From Siphlonurus alternatus (taxonomy: Eukaryota > Arthropoda > Insecta > Ephemeroptera > Siphlonuridae), in NCBI GenBank assembly GCA_949825025.1, contig OX463786.1, positions 8,791,094 through 8,855,093 on the forward strand: 64,000 bases of DNA, read 5' to 3'. The translations under genes were made by a program, and so were the position numbers. Below the pieces are notes generated by a model, which did not search any database, had not been told where the DNA came from, and saw only the letters and a program-made list of their open reading frames with translations. This document shows, in pieces, positions 25,671-37,100 of the stretch (its first letter is position 1; the number at the start of each line of letters is the position of its first letter).

Positions 25671-26510
25671 TTATACTTAAAATAATGACTAATTATAGTA
25701 TTTATAGCAAAGGCGTATGTTGTTATGCACGTACCAACTACGTAAAAATTTTTAAAATTTTGAATTCCGATTAAAAAAAAGAGGATATATAATTCTCTAA
25801 TTTATAATTTAAACTTAAATGCGGCTATGCTTAGATAATATTATTCATTTGTGCTGCCTTAAAATAATATTATGCATGGAATATTAGTTATGGATAAAAA
25901 AAATCTACATCCTTAAATAATAAATAACTTTTATAATAATATGTTAAACTTATTTAAAATAATAATTATTAAAAAAAAACGCTACTTACTATTGATTACA
26001 TTTAAAAAGTATAACATGACAAAAATAACATGAGTGATGGTTTCCAATCAATGCTACTCTTCAAGCGGCCACGTGCTCGCTGTCTGAGGGTATTTTTTAC
26101 CACCGTTCTATAGAGAGAGGATGCTGCTAGGCGGAGGAGATTCGAAACTAATGACATGTCGCCAAGACTTCCGTTAAAACAAAAATATCCGTTCGCTACG
26201 CCATCAAAACATAAGGCTGTGAAGGTGATGTTTCAAAATATAAAAATTTTCATACAACCCAGAACTTCCTCTCTCATATGTATTATATTTAAAGATTTAT
26301 TATATAAAGGTATAATATATGGGTCATTTATGTTGATAATTAATAATAATGGAAGTACTATTATATAAAATTTCAAATTTGAAAATGCATTTTCACTATC
26401 AGCTTTAAAATAAGGTTAATGTCAATACAGCCGTGATATTATTCTCATTTAATTTATAGACATGCAATGAAGTTATTTAATTTTCAATTGTTTAATTTTT
26501 GTTTATTATT

Positions 26511-26880
26511 TTTTACAAGGATACACCGCTAAGAGCTTACAGCTCGCGGCGGGGTGCTGGGTAGGGAAAGGATAGTAGCCACGGCCTGCATATGTTACGC
26601 GTCCCAGCATTCGCTGGGTGAGACTGAGGGAACCGTGGAAAATCTCAGTCAGGACGGACACCTCTACTTTTTTTCCATGTTCCAAAGTGATGTCCAAAGC
26701 CTGGGGAACCACACACAAGTGCATCACTGCACTGGGTGGAAAGCGAGATGAATTTACCCCAGGGAGGGAGCAGTGTATTTTTTACTTGGAACGGTCACCC
26801 ATCCAAGTACTAACCACGCTCGATGTAGCCTGACTTTGATGATCTAACGAGAACCGGTCAAGGCACTGCGCCACGCTCGA
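26511..26880 (-). mobile_element. 5S-rRNA-headed SINE (type 2), near full length
   Basis: Minus-strand head: GAGCGTGGCGCAGTGCC then TTAGTACTTGGATGGGTGACC-like box C. Middle: CCAGGCTTTGGACATCAC, GACTGAGATTTTCCACGGTT, CAGCGAATGCTGGGA. Tail: CGCCGCGAGCTGTAAGCTCT then GGTGTATCCTTGTAAAA. It provides the uninterrupted reference for the copy at 25.2-25.7 kb. Overlapping ORFs on both strands are shadows. Confidence 0.85.
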
Positions 26881-26889
26881 CCACAATCA

Positions 26890-27390
26890 ATATTTATTAA
26901 ATATTTTGGTAACTATATTTAAGTTCTCTCAAATAATATTTACATTTTATTTATTGAAAAAAAATCTTGAAATACTTATAAAACAATTTTTGTTTTAAAA
27001 TTGCAAATACATTGAAAAATACATATTTTTTTTATTCCAAAAATTTGTTATCCGTTATTTAATTGCAAAACATTGATGTGGGATAGAATGTAATATTAAA
27101 TTTGTTTTAATTGCACAAACAACAATTTTCATCAATATTGAGGTTTGCATATTAATTGTAGTTTTTTGAAAGGATATTTTAAAAATTAAAAATAAATTTT
27201 GGGTATAGTGGAACAGAAGGTGATATAATTTTTTTAATGAGTGCATTGTATTTTGTATAGATGAAGATTACAAATTATTGTTTGCAAATTAATTTTCTAA
27301 TTAATATTCTGCAAATAAATAGGGATCCATTGTAATAGATAATAAAACGCGAACTACCTTCAATACATATATTTAAATGTAATCGTTAAT
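26890..27390. other. AT-rich stretch, nothing recognised
   Basis: Only A/T-rich sequence; the 63-aa minus-strand ORF (27055-27246) is low complexity. Confidence 0.4.
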
Positions 27391-27392
27391 TA

Positions 27393-27686
27393 AATAGAGG
27401 CTTCAAGTCAGCTGATTTTTCGGTGATCCCACCCGCTATACCAATCCTATATGTAAAAAAAAACGTGATTTCGTTTTTTCACTAAGAATAAGATTTTTCA
27501 GGGAAAATTCCTTTACGGAGCTATGGTCCAAACTGAAAAATAAAGTAGATATTTCAAGATTTAGATTTTTTACTTGATTTATAACCGAGAAAAATTAAAA
27601 AAACACTTTGCTTCATTTTCAAGTGCAAGATGAACCTTAGCGACAAACAGTTGCGCAGCGAAAGCGCATCACTTGAAGCCTCTATT
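27393..27686. mobile_element. 294-bp MITE with AATAGAGGCTTCAAG ends, copy 1
   Basis: Left AATAGAGGCTTCAAGTCAGC; right GCATCACTTGAAGCCTCTATT. Internal CACCCGCTATACCAATCC, ATAAGATTTTTCAGGGAAAA, AAGTGCAAGATGAACCTTAG. Inverted relative to the next copy. Confidence 0.8.
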
Positions 27687-27726
27687 GAAATTTATGAAAC
27701 TCTTTTTAGTTATACTTCCCTTTCAG

Positions 27727-27772
27727 CAGATCTGCACTGCGGGTGGTATCTGCTTTCAGTCAGGGGTAATCT
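27727..27772 (+). other. candidate 46-bp micro-exon with strong splice sites
   Basis: A pyrimidine-rich acceptor (ACTTCCCTTTCAG) is followed by 46 bases and then GTAAGTGTG. One frame (QICTAGGICFQSGVI) is open. No neighbouring exon is recognised, and the segment sits just outside a MITE (27393-27686). It may be a cryptic or non-coding exon, or chance. Confidence 0.2.
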
Positions 27773-27999
27773 GTAAGTGTGTCAACTTTAAACGAGTAGA
27801 AGAACAAATAATAATTGTATCAGTTATATTAGAAATAGTGTTGAAACTCAAAATAATTTTTAAATTTAAATTGTATTCTACAATTTTTTTAATAATTTTT
27901 ATTACATTAATTTTAATTTGATCATATTTTTTTAAAAAAATTAATTTTAAAAAACTCCCTAATAATACTTCATTATTATTTTTAATCACTTAAAATGTC

Positions 28000-29060
28000 C
28001 AAACCGTGTCGTTTTATTATTTATGAATTTATAATTGGCAAAACTTAAATTGGAGAGTATATAAAAATTCATATTTTTAAATATTAAAAACAATTAAAAT
28101 GTAATGTTTTATTAAAAAAAAAAAACTAAATAAATGTCAAATTATATTATGTGATTTATGTATTATGTTATATTCAAAGATAAAACATGAATTGGATGTG
28201 TGAGGAAGTACAAATTCGATAATGAGGCTTATGAATAAAAACAATGTATTAAAGACAACAATAATTTGGAGTGAGACGAAAACCCCCTGAGTAAAATGTG
28301 AAGCTTAAATCATTCTATGATTCAATCTTACAAATTATTATATCGTATATCTTACATATGACCCGGGACATTTGAGAGTGTGTGACGATTTTTGACGAAA
28401 ACAATTAAAATACAATAATTTTTGTAAATAATTGTTATAGTTTTATTAGAAATAGTTTTGGAAATTTAAAATGTTAAATTTTAAATTTTAATTAGTTTAT
28501 TTTTATTATTTTTATCGAATCAAAAAATTACTTTCACTCCACTGAAATTTATTTTTTTTTCTTTCAAAAGCTGATTTCACAAAAATGTTAGTACTGCAGT
28601 GATTCTGCAATTCTGTTGGCTGTTACCTATATGAGAATAAGTGAGTGTATATGAATAAAATTACAAGTAAATTAAGCTTAAGAGAGGTCGAACACTGCTT
28701 TCGTATCGCATCGAATGGTATCGTATGAAAATAATTTAGAACTGGTTCAAAATGAGAAACGTACGATCGCATATTATGCGAAACAAAGCTGTGCGCGCGT
28801 ACACCTGATCGCATAGGTTCTTAATTTTATCATACGCTGCAAAACCATGCGATTCTGTGTGAGACAGCCCTAACTCTTCTCCGGGTAGAATGCGAAGACT
28901 CCCTCTCTGTTTGACTGACGACACAGGATCTAAATCGAGAAGTTGACAAGACGAGACGAATCTGTGACAGTGTGTGACGACTTTTTGAAGATAACAAATG
29001 AACATCGGAAACTATTTTAAAAGACACCGGAGATGCGGCTAGTAAAAATCAAAATATAAG
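28000..29060. other. AT-rich stretch with a G+C-richer patch, unclassified
   Basis: 28690-29030 contains CGTATCGCATCGAATGGTAT and TGTGAGACAGCCCTAACTC, repeat-like but without a visible partner copy. Overlapping minus-strand ORFs in two frames show no family resemblance. Confidence 0.35.
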
Positions 29061-29063
29061 TCT

Positions 29064-29276
29064 AAAGGTGGATTTTCATGGGCGGCAACGGCGACGCGGC
29101 GCGATTTTAACTTAAAAGCTGTGAAATCCTATGCGGCGGCGAATTCGCAGGTAATCGCGTTAATTACGATGCTCTTTTTCTTTTAATCGCCCAATATGGC
29201 CGCCAATGGATGTTACAGCAAGTGCGCATTATTCGCGTCGCGTCGTATGGTAAAAATCGCCATGTGACTCCACCTT
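29064..29276. mobile_element. Harbinger-like MITE, copy 2 with TAA target duplication
   Basis: TAA then AGGTGGATTTTCATGGGCGG at the left; CGCCATGTGACTCCACCT then TAA at the right. A 3-bp TAA duplication is typical of PIF/Harbinger elements. Internal sequence matches 17633-17858. Confidence 0.7.
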
Positions 29277-29696
29277 AACACATTTTTGCATATACTGCCA
29301 TTCATGTACGTCTACTTATGGTGATTTAGTATTAAGAAAATATAATATTGAACTGTAGTGTAGATTTCTTTCTGACAACACATTCACGCTTCATATGTTT
29401 TTAACTGCGTATTTCTTTCTACACTTTTCTTTTAAAAACTCATGAGGCTTGTTATATATAAAAAAAAGGAAGAACTTCCTTCTCTGTTTTTCTGTTAAAA
29501 AACATTCTTTTAGTATAGAATTTTCAGCTTGTAAAATGTGCCAAGAGATTGGTAGGAAATACAACAAGGGTTGTAAATAAATGTAGGATGTTATTGTATT
29601 ATTTTGGTGTAGCTGTTAGTATAATTCTATTTAGGCCTAAAAAATGAACCTTAAATTAAGCTACATGGTGAATGAAGACATAAATTTTTAAATTTC

Positions 29697-29990
29697 AATA
29701 GAGGCTTCAAGTGATGCGCTTTCGCTGCGCAACTGTTTGTCGCTAAGGTTCATCTTGCACTTGAAAATGAAGCAAAGTGTTTTTTTTTACTTTTCTCGGT
29801 TATAAATCAAGTAAAAAATCTAAATCTTTAATTATCTACTTTATTTTTCAGTTTGGACCAAAGTTCCGTAAAGGAATTTTACCTGAAAAATCTTATTCTT
29901 AGTGAAAAAACGAATTAACGTTTTTTTTTTACATAGGTTTGGTATAGCGGGTGGGATCACCGAAAAATCAGCTGACTCGAAGCCTCTATT
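29697..29990. mobile_element. 294-bp MITE, copy 2
   Basis: Same length and ends as copy 1, in the opposite orientation: AATAGAGGCTTCAAGTGATG at the left, CAGCTGACTCGAAGCCTCTATT-like end at the right. Arms are close to copy 1. Confidence 0.8.
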
Positions 29991-29999
29991 GGTATCGCA

Positions 30000-30395
30000 A
30001 ATTAAATTTGTATCCTGTTATTAATCAGTATTTCATAACGTTAAATTCTTGTATAGACTTAATTATAATCTCTATTCCCTAAATAATACACCTGAAGTAA
30101 ATAATTTCTATATTAAGAATTTATATTTCATAGATTTTTTTTTTAAATTATTAAATTATTTTAGAAAGTTAATAAAAAATATGTAAATTTTACATATTTT
30201 TTTTTTATTAAATGTACAAATAACAATTTTGTGAACTACAATTTTAGATTTTACTTAAAATAAATATAATTATATTATATAAATAAAATAAAACATAATA
30301 TTTATTATAAAATATTATATTAACATTTGACTAAAGTTTGTTTGATAGAAAGTGGTAGAAAGTCGTAGTAGATCTCCACATCAATACGTAACTCT
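30000..30395. other. AT-rich stretch, nothing recognised
   Basis: A/T-rich sequence upstream of the PR/SET fragment. Confidence 0.4.
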
Positions 30396-30398
30396 GTC

Positions 30399-30717
30399 AT
30401 GAGCTGTTTGCCGTACCAAACCACAGCAGCTCCTCTCCAGGCAGCGTGCGCAGTACAGGGCGTCAGGAGCGTGAACGCCCCGTCGTGTGTCCAACTGGTT
30501 GCGTTTCGTGGACTGCGGACCCAAGATCTACTACAAGACGAGACTCCTCATCTTGCCCGGAGAGAAGCTGCTGGTTTGGTACGTCAAGCAGTTAATGTCG
30601 GACTTGGGCATTGATATGAAGATCTACTTCGACCCTCCACCATCTCCCATCAAACAAATTTTGGTCAAATTTCTAGCTCTAAGATACGGAGGTCTTTGGT
30701 GTCAGTATTGTCGTTGA
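30399..30717 (+). pseudogene. PR/SET (PRDM-type) domain fragment, frameshifted
   Basis: The frame 30487-30717 reads SNWLRFVDCGPKIYYKT then RLLILPGEKLLVWYV and LMSDLGID. This matches the C-terminal half of PR/SET domains of PRDM zinc-finger proteins (NW-x-RFV, G-x-IYY-x-T, I-x-PGE-x-LLVWY, LGI). The usual segment between RFVNC and G-x-IYY is missing. The frame is closed by TGA at 30472-30474 and there is no AG acceptor between that stop and the homology. The overlapping frame from 30399 continues upstream and reads VQLVAFRG, resembling the QNLVAFQ block. A frameshift and internal deletion in a retrocopy or decayed exon is the simplest explanation. No zinc fingers follow. Confidence 0.5.
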
Positions 30718-31600
30718 GTTATTAAAAAAAAAGTTTTCAAATATAGAGCAGTGCGTTATTTTAATTAACAATTTGTGTGTTTATTGACTTCATCCCAGTT
30801 TACTTAGTAATTTTTTTTTATTTATATATTGAGCATTTTCATTGAAAGATGAGTTTAATTTTTTATACCGTTGTCGGTATAATGCTAGTGTTCCATGTAA
30901 TTAGTTTCCAATTAAAATTAACATACATAAAAAAGTATTCTTGCACTTCTTATTACACGGCAGTATTTATACGAAAGTGATTATTTTTTTTATTTTTTAG
31001 TCTAAATATAACGTATCATTCTATATATTTCAAAAGCGTAATATTTCGTAAAAATATTAATAAATGATTTTTGACCTAAAGAAAATTAGCAATGATTTGC
31101 TGTAAGTTGATTATTGACGTTTTTACTAGCATTTTAAATTTAAAAACAATTTTTTTTATATACAAATATATTTAACTTGATAATTTATTTTCCATATATT
31201 CAAATTTAAAACTACTCAAAGACTATATACTGATACGGGACCCAAGATCATTAGATACTTCTACCGCGCTCAGACCCCGCGAAGCTCTGAAAATTTTGGT
31301 AAAATCTCGGACCATAAGATTGTTATGGCCAGCATAAGACAAGTCTAATTGTCTTTGAACACCGACGTCTTTGATTTTTAATCTTTTGTATTTGCCTCGT
31401 TAAAATGAAGTATAACGTAGTTAAACGTTTTGCCGTAACATTACTGGTGGCGCTACTTAGCAGACCAAAGATTTTAGCATTATTTTTAAATTAATGAATT
31501 TCCATTTACCAATGATATAAAAATTGATTATATAATTTATTTTATTAATTAATAGCATACAAGAATGGATAAAAATGTTTTTTTCTCACAAGAAACAGTA

Positions 31601-31606
31601 TTTATT
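31601..31606 (-). terminator. candidate polyadenylation signal AATAAA
   Basis: The + strand TTTATT reads AATAAA on the minus strand, 55 nt downstream of the candidate transporter stop codon. A second AATAAA lies at about 31646-31651. In AT-rich DNA this is weak evidence by itself. Confidence 0.25.
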
Positions 31607-31661
31607 GAGTGGTATATGTATATATAACTGAATTAACAAAGAGTTTTTATTTATTATAATA

Positions 31662-31755
31662 TTATGATATGTTATAATCTTTTACAATTTTGATAAAATC
31701 ACAAGGTTTGAGGTTGAACGCGGGAGTCTGGGATCCAAGATTTTCCACCACCCCA
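31662..31755 (-). CDS. tentative SLC46-like exon 10 (C-terminal tail)
   Basis: After the acceptor GTTTTTAGTTGGTTGCAG at 31756, one base completes a Val codon left by exon 9, then 30 codons run to TAA (31664-31662). The tail begins VGVVENLGSQTPAF and is moderately charged and hydrophilic after TM12. An AATAAA lies about 55 nt past the stop. I chose it because phase, acceptor, stop and polyadenylation signal agree, but I recognise no conserved motif. The intron would be 1.9 kb. Another terminal exon is possible. Confidence 0.35.
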
Positions 31756-34097
31756 CTGCAACCAACTAAAAACAAAAACAAGTTTGTTGCAACTTTAACA
31801 AGTAAATAAAAGACAATAATTGTCTATACTTATTCCGTGTAAAAAGAGCATTTTTATTCGCTCCCATAATTTATCACTTAATTAAAACTCCCTTATTAAA
31901 AGAATCATGAATGCATTTATTGACAATGTTCGATTTTGAAACATAAGTGTGCAGCTGAAAAATTAAAAATAATCATTAAAATATTTCGAAAAATTTGACT
32001 ACCCTCACTGTACTCCATCAATTTTGTAGAATTTAATAATTTTGCATTATGAACATGACGGTGGTAGAGAGAGATCACTTGCCAACTTGTTATGGCTGTT
32101 GTAGCATACGTTAACACATTCAACATTTGTCTTATTTATAATTATAAAATTACATATGAAAAATGACAGATTATTTTAAAATAATAATACTTGCTTTTAA
32201 AATAAAAAAAAAATTAAAAACACGATAATTTTAATTTTACATTTTTAAAAAATATACGTTTTCTTAATTTTATTTTTTTATGTAAAATTTTAATTTTATA
32301 TAATCATATTTTTTGATATTTTCAATATTATCACAGCTCAAAACAACAAATTAACGTGTATCTCTGGTCAGTTTCAAATAGTCATATATATACTCCCAAT
32401 ATTTGTTAACACGAATATGTATATCCGTACTTCATAGTCTTGGAATAATTTTTAAATTATATGAAACAGCTCAGTATCTTCAAAGTTCTACGGTGTATAA
32501 CAAGAACTCCCTACCCAACTCAATATCTTAAGTTTGGTGTATTTTTTCTGCACGAAGAATTAGCATTCTCCATTGTTCTGTATTATCTTATCACTGTATT
32601 GAAATCATATGCATATTCACAGTACAGTACGAATGCATTTTATATATAAAAATTTTGTGTATTAGAGAAAAACAAAGAGCAAAATTGACAGCACGAACGC
32701 TACTCCTGTTCTGTTTGTAGGCTTTGCTACACAGTCTATTGGCGTCATAAAGTTAGTGCGAACCTAGTAGTAACTGCTGGAACTACGTGCGTCTGGCGAA
32801 GATTGCTGTATATGATTAACATTGTAAAATCATGTAAATGCTCTATCAGTAGCCGCACCATAATTTTATAGAAATGACAACACCATAATTAGTTGTCAAA
32901 CACTTTCGGACAAATATAAAAAAATATTTCAACTTCGTAAGTGATTTCTTTCCTATATATTTGATAATTTTTGTGATTCTCCCCATGCTATAGGTATATG
33001 CCGTATCCTCGATGCAAAGAGCAAAATTTGTAGACGTCAGCGCCATCTGTTGGTCCTTTATGTCCTCTATAGAGGCGTGATGAGCTTGGAACTTTTTGGC
33101 ATAGCTAGTCTGGGTGTTTTTACTTCCCCTAAATTGCAAGTATCTATCTCTACGAGCTCCAGTGCTACGCAAATGAGGCAGGAGTAAAGTTCGTGCTGTC
33201 AAGAGGTGTACACTCCTCACCTCTGAAAATTTCCCTTTTGCAGCCTTGTTATAATAATCAACAGCATATCCCTTAAGGATAACACGGCACGGTGATTAAC
33301 ACGTGGAAAATTTTCAAAGTTGATTATACATCGCTCATGGAAAAGTCATAGTATATACAGAAAACAGCAAACAAGAGGCAAAGAATTAAAAATCTATATT
33401 TCTCTGCAAGAGGGGTAACTTAATTGAATTACCAAGAACTACCACGAAAATTTGATGACTTGTTCTGTCTCTCTACAGACGCGGATCCAGAAAAAAAAAA
33501 AATCAGGGTGGTGGGGGGGGGGGGGGGGGGGAGAAGCTTCTTCCAAAAGGCCAATGTTAAAAAAAATTGGAGGGGAAAATGCTTATATTGCCCATTTAAA
33601 TCCAACATTTCGGGGGGGGGGGGATAGGGTGCAGCCCCCCCCCCCCCCCTGGATCCGCGCCTGGCTCTGTACAATACTATTATATACTCACACGAAGAGG
33701 ATGGTTGGAGGAACGGTGAGGGCCGCGGAAAGCCAGAACACGGACTCTGGCATAAAGTCGAGCGTGGCACTGTACAGCGAGTTGTACAGAGGTTCGAATA
33801 TCAAGGGGACCACCGCCTCGACACATCCGAACAGTGCGTGGACTTTACCTGAATGAGAAGAAGAAAACTTGTTTTCTTATAATTATTGGTAGTTAGTTTT
33901 ACATTAGTGATGTGCATATTACAGTCTATATTCAAATATTTCTCACATGCTGCACTCAAATTGTTTCACTAATTATTTCCCCTGAAATCATTGCACTTCT
34001 AGTTTATTTATAGAAGCTGTAGCTTCTAACTGAGGTTTCCACGTTTCCCTCAGTCACAAGGTAAATGCCGGAATGGATTGCAAGGTTATAGCAAATA

Positions 34098-34162
<65 letters not shown>

Positions 34163-37100
34163 TATATTAATTCTTTGGTCATAGCCAGGCGTTCCGCATT
34201 AGCCCACAAAATAATAAAACACATTAGGGATTTGAATAGTTCGTGTTACTTTCTTTAGGTAAATAGATGAATGTGGTTTCATAAGCAAAATTACAGAAGA
34301 TATTATAATTAATTATAAACTATTTATTTGTTTACCGTGTAATTGGTACCGTCCGCATTTACTAATTTATTATTTATTTATTATTTATTATACTGACTAA
34401 CTTCATCTTTCATTGCCTTTCTTCCTACTTGATGACACCTAAGTACTGCTACTATAGCTAACTGAGGAGTTGAGTTTTCAAATTATTTATAATAATTGTT
34501 ACATAAATTTATACACAAATCTGTTTAAAAAAAAATCAATCATTATAATTATAATATTTCATTCAATCCAAAACTACGTTTTTATTAAATAAAATTTAAA
34601 ATATTATTTAAATAATTATATTTAAATTGAATAATTGTTAAAAAATAAAAATATCAACGTACCTTGTTCATGAGGTTCAGTAAGTTTGGTGACGATTGCT
34701 CGAGGAATCACCACCACTTGTCCATTTGCAATCTCAACAAGGGGGGCTGAGAAGAAAGTAATTAAAACAGTACAGAGCATATAATATAGTTATGAACGAG
34801 GCAAAATTACAGAATATTTTATTTAATCTAAAAAAAAAAAAAAATACATCAATGGATCTATTTTGTATATTTAGTCAGCATTGTTGACTATACATTACTT
34901 AAATTGATTTGAAAATTTAAAATTAACATAAGGGGGCATTCACAAAGTACCCTAGTCGAAAAATAAGTGCTAAGTGATAATTTGAGCAGTGGTTGACTAC
35001 TTAAAACAAGTAATTGACTACTTAAAAACAAGTAGTCAACTACTTGACTACTGCTCAAATTATCACTTAGCACTCCTATTTTTCGACTAAAGTACTTTAA
35101 CCCCCACTTTAGCCTCAATTTTTATCCCTGGTGCTAAACATGGTGCTAAACTAGGAGCTTAACATGGTTAGCCCCTAGTTTAGCACCATGTTTAGCACCA
35201 GGGATGAAAATCGAGGCTAAAGTGGGGGTTAAAGTGCTTTGTGAATGCCCCCCACGGCCCCCACAGTGTATTTAATGAATATACTTAAATGTATAATAAG
35301 AAAGTTACGGCATAAAGTACCTTATTTAGCACTCTTGTCGTGAGATTATAAATTTATCCTGCATTTGTTAATTAAAATTGTATAATACATTACAACATGT
35401 TATAGTTATATCATACACCGATCTGTACTCATTTGTGTAATCTTATTGACACTAGACAAGATTTTCGTCTTAATATTCAGAAATTAGAATATTCAATCTC
35501 ACATTTTCAACACTACTTACAGTTTCATTAAAATAATTAATATTGACGGATTAAAATATATTAAAATATAAATTTAGTAAAGACATGTGGGGACAAGAAT
35601 ATAATTTTATAAATAAAATGGAAATATTTAGAAGAAAACTGACACAAAACAATTTATAAAAATATATTTATGTAATATTCATAAAAATAAATTAAAAATT
35701 GTCACCTTTAGTTCTCATGACAAAATGCATCTTAACTCGATTCTTCCGAAAATTCTCACAATGTATTACTTATTAATATAAGTTTATTATGATGAAATAC
35801 TGTATTATATATTTATATATAAACTGAATTTCATAAAATATATTCAATTAAGTACTAGAAATATAAAAAAAAAACAAGTTAAACCAGATTCTCACCTATG
35901 AAGAGTTTAAGTAGTGTAAAATTCAGTTAATTAATTGTCAATGGTCCCATGCAAAAATAAATTCACCTTTAAAACAAATATATAACTAAATAGCAAGATT
36001 TAAATAAAATTTTAATTAATTTAATTTACATTAAATTTCTTCCTTATTTTTTTTTTTATAATAAAGACATTAATATATTGTGTGTTTTCTGTCCTTATGA
36101 TGTATCTTAATCATGATTCATGCACAATAATTTATTTATACTTATTATTGACACATATTGCATGAATGTATTTGTATAAGAAATAATAATAAAATCACAG
36201 GCTTCATCCTCTTAGTTAATTTACCTATGTACATTCCCAGAGTGGAGGCTGCGAAGGTATAGAAGGTACTGGAGAGGACCTGACTGACGCAGGACATGAG
36301 TCCCACCACGGTGTCAGGGAGACGAAGCTTGTGACTAAACAGCGACATCGCGATGAAACTCCCTGGCAATAAATATAGACATGAGGTCCTGGATAAAAAA
36401 TGGACATATTGGGGGGTGTTCAAATACCGCCTATTAAGAATTTTCGTAAATTTATACAAGAAATTAACATGTATTTCTTGTATAACTTTACATATGGCGG
36501 TTGCTATTGAACATACACTCATGCATCTGGGAAGTGGTTGATGGCATCCTCCATCAATTGCCGACCATCCTGACTGAGGTTTCCATGGCTTCCTCAGTCA
36601 CAACCAGGCGAATGCTGGGATGGATTGCTTAGACCATGGCCGCCCCGGTTTGGAAGGGACCACAAAGTAGGGTCTACGAATAGCCGGGAGGTTAAATTCA
36701 GTCACTTCATTGTGGACATTGTGGCCAGTAGGGTTCAGTTAAAAAGCTAAATAAATGTAACTTTACGAAAATCGTTAATTGGCGGTATTTGAACAACCCC
36801 CTGGTATATATGGTCGTTATCCCTTTAAGTTTTTTTATTATTATATTGGATTTGTATCATTTTGCTTAACGTGTACTTATATAATATTTATATATTTTAT
36901 GATTCGTAGTGCAGGTGAAAACTACATGCGAATCCAGCTGTATCAATGAGACTTACGTTTACCGAGCTAGATTTACTTTGGAAGAGAATTAATAACTTTT
37001 TGACTTGCATTTATCATAATAGTAGAAGTGGGCAGTAAATTTATTCCCATTCATAAGCTCAACAGAAAATCTGGTACTGTAGCAAGTATTTGCTACTTAA

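Noticed and set aside
33429..33856. 113-aa and 134-aa ORFs on both strands
   Set aside because: They run through poly-G/poly-C of a MITE and the antisense of transporter exon 9.
34030..34210. CRISPR-like or satellite array
   Set aside because: Only dinucleotide TA repeats; no spacer-repeat structure anywhere in the window.
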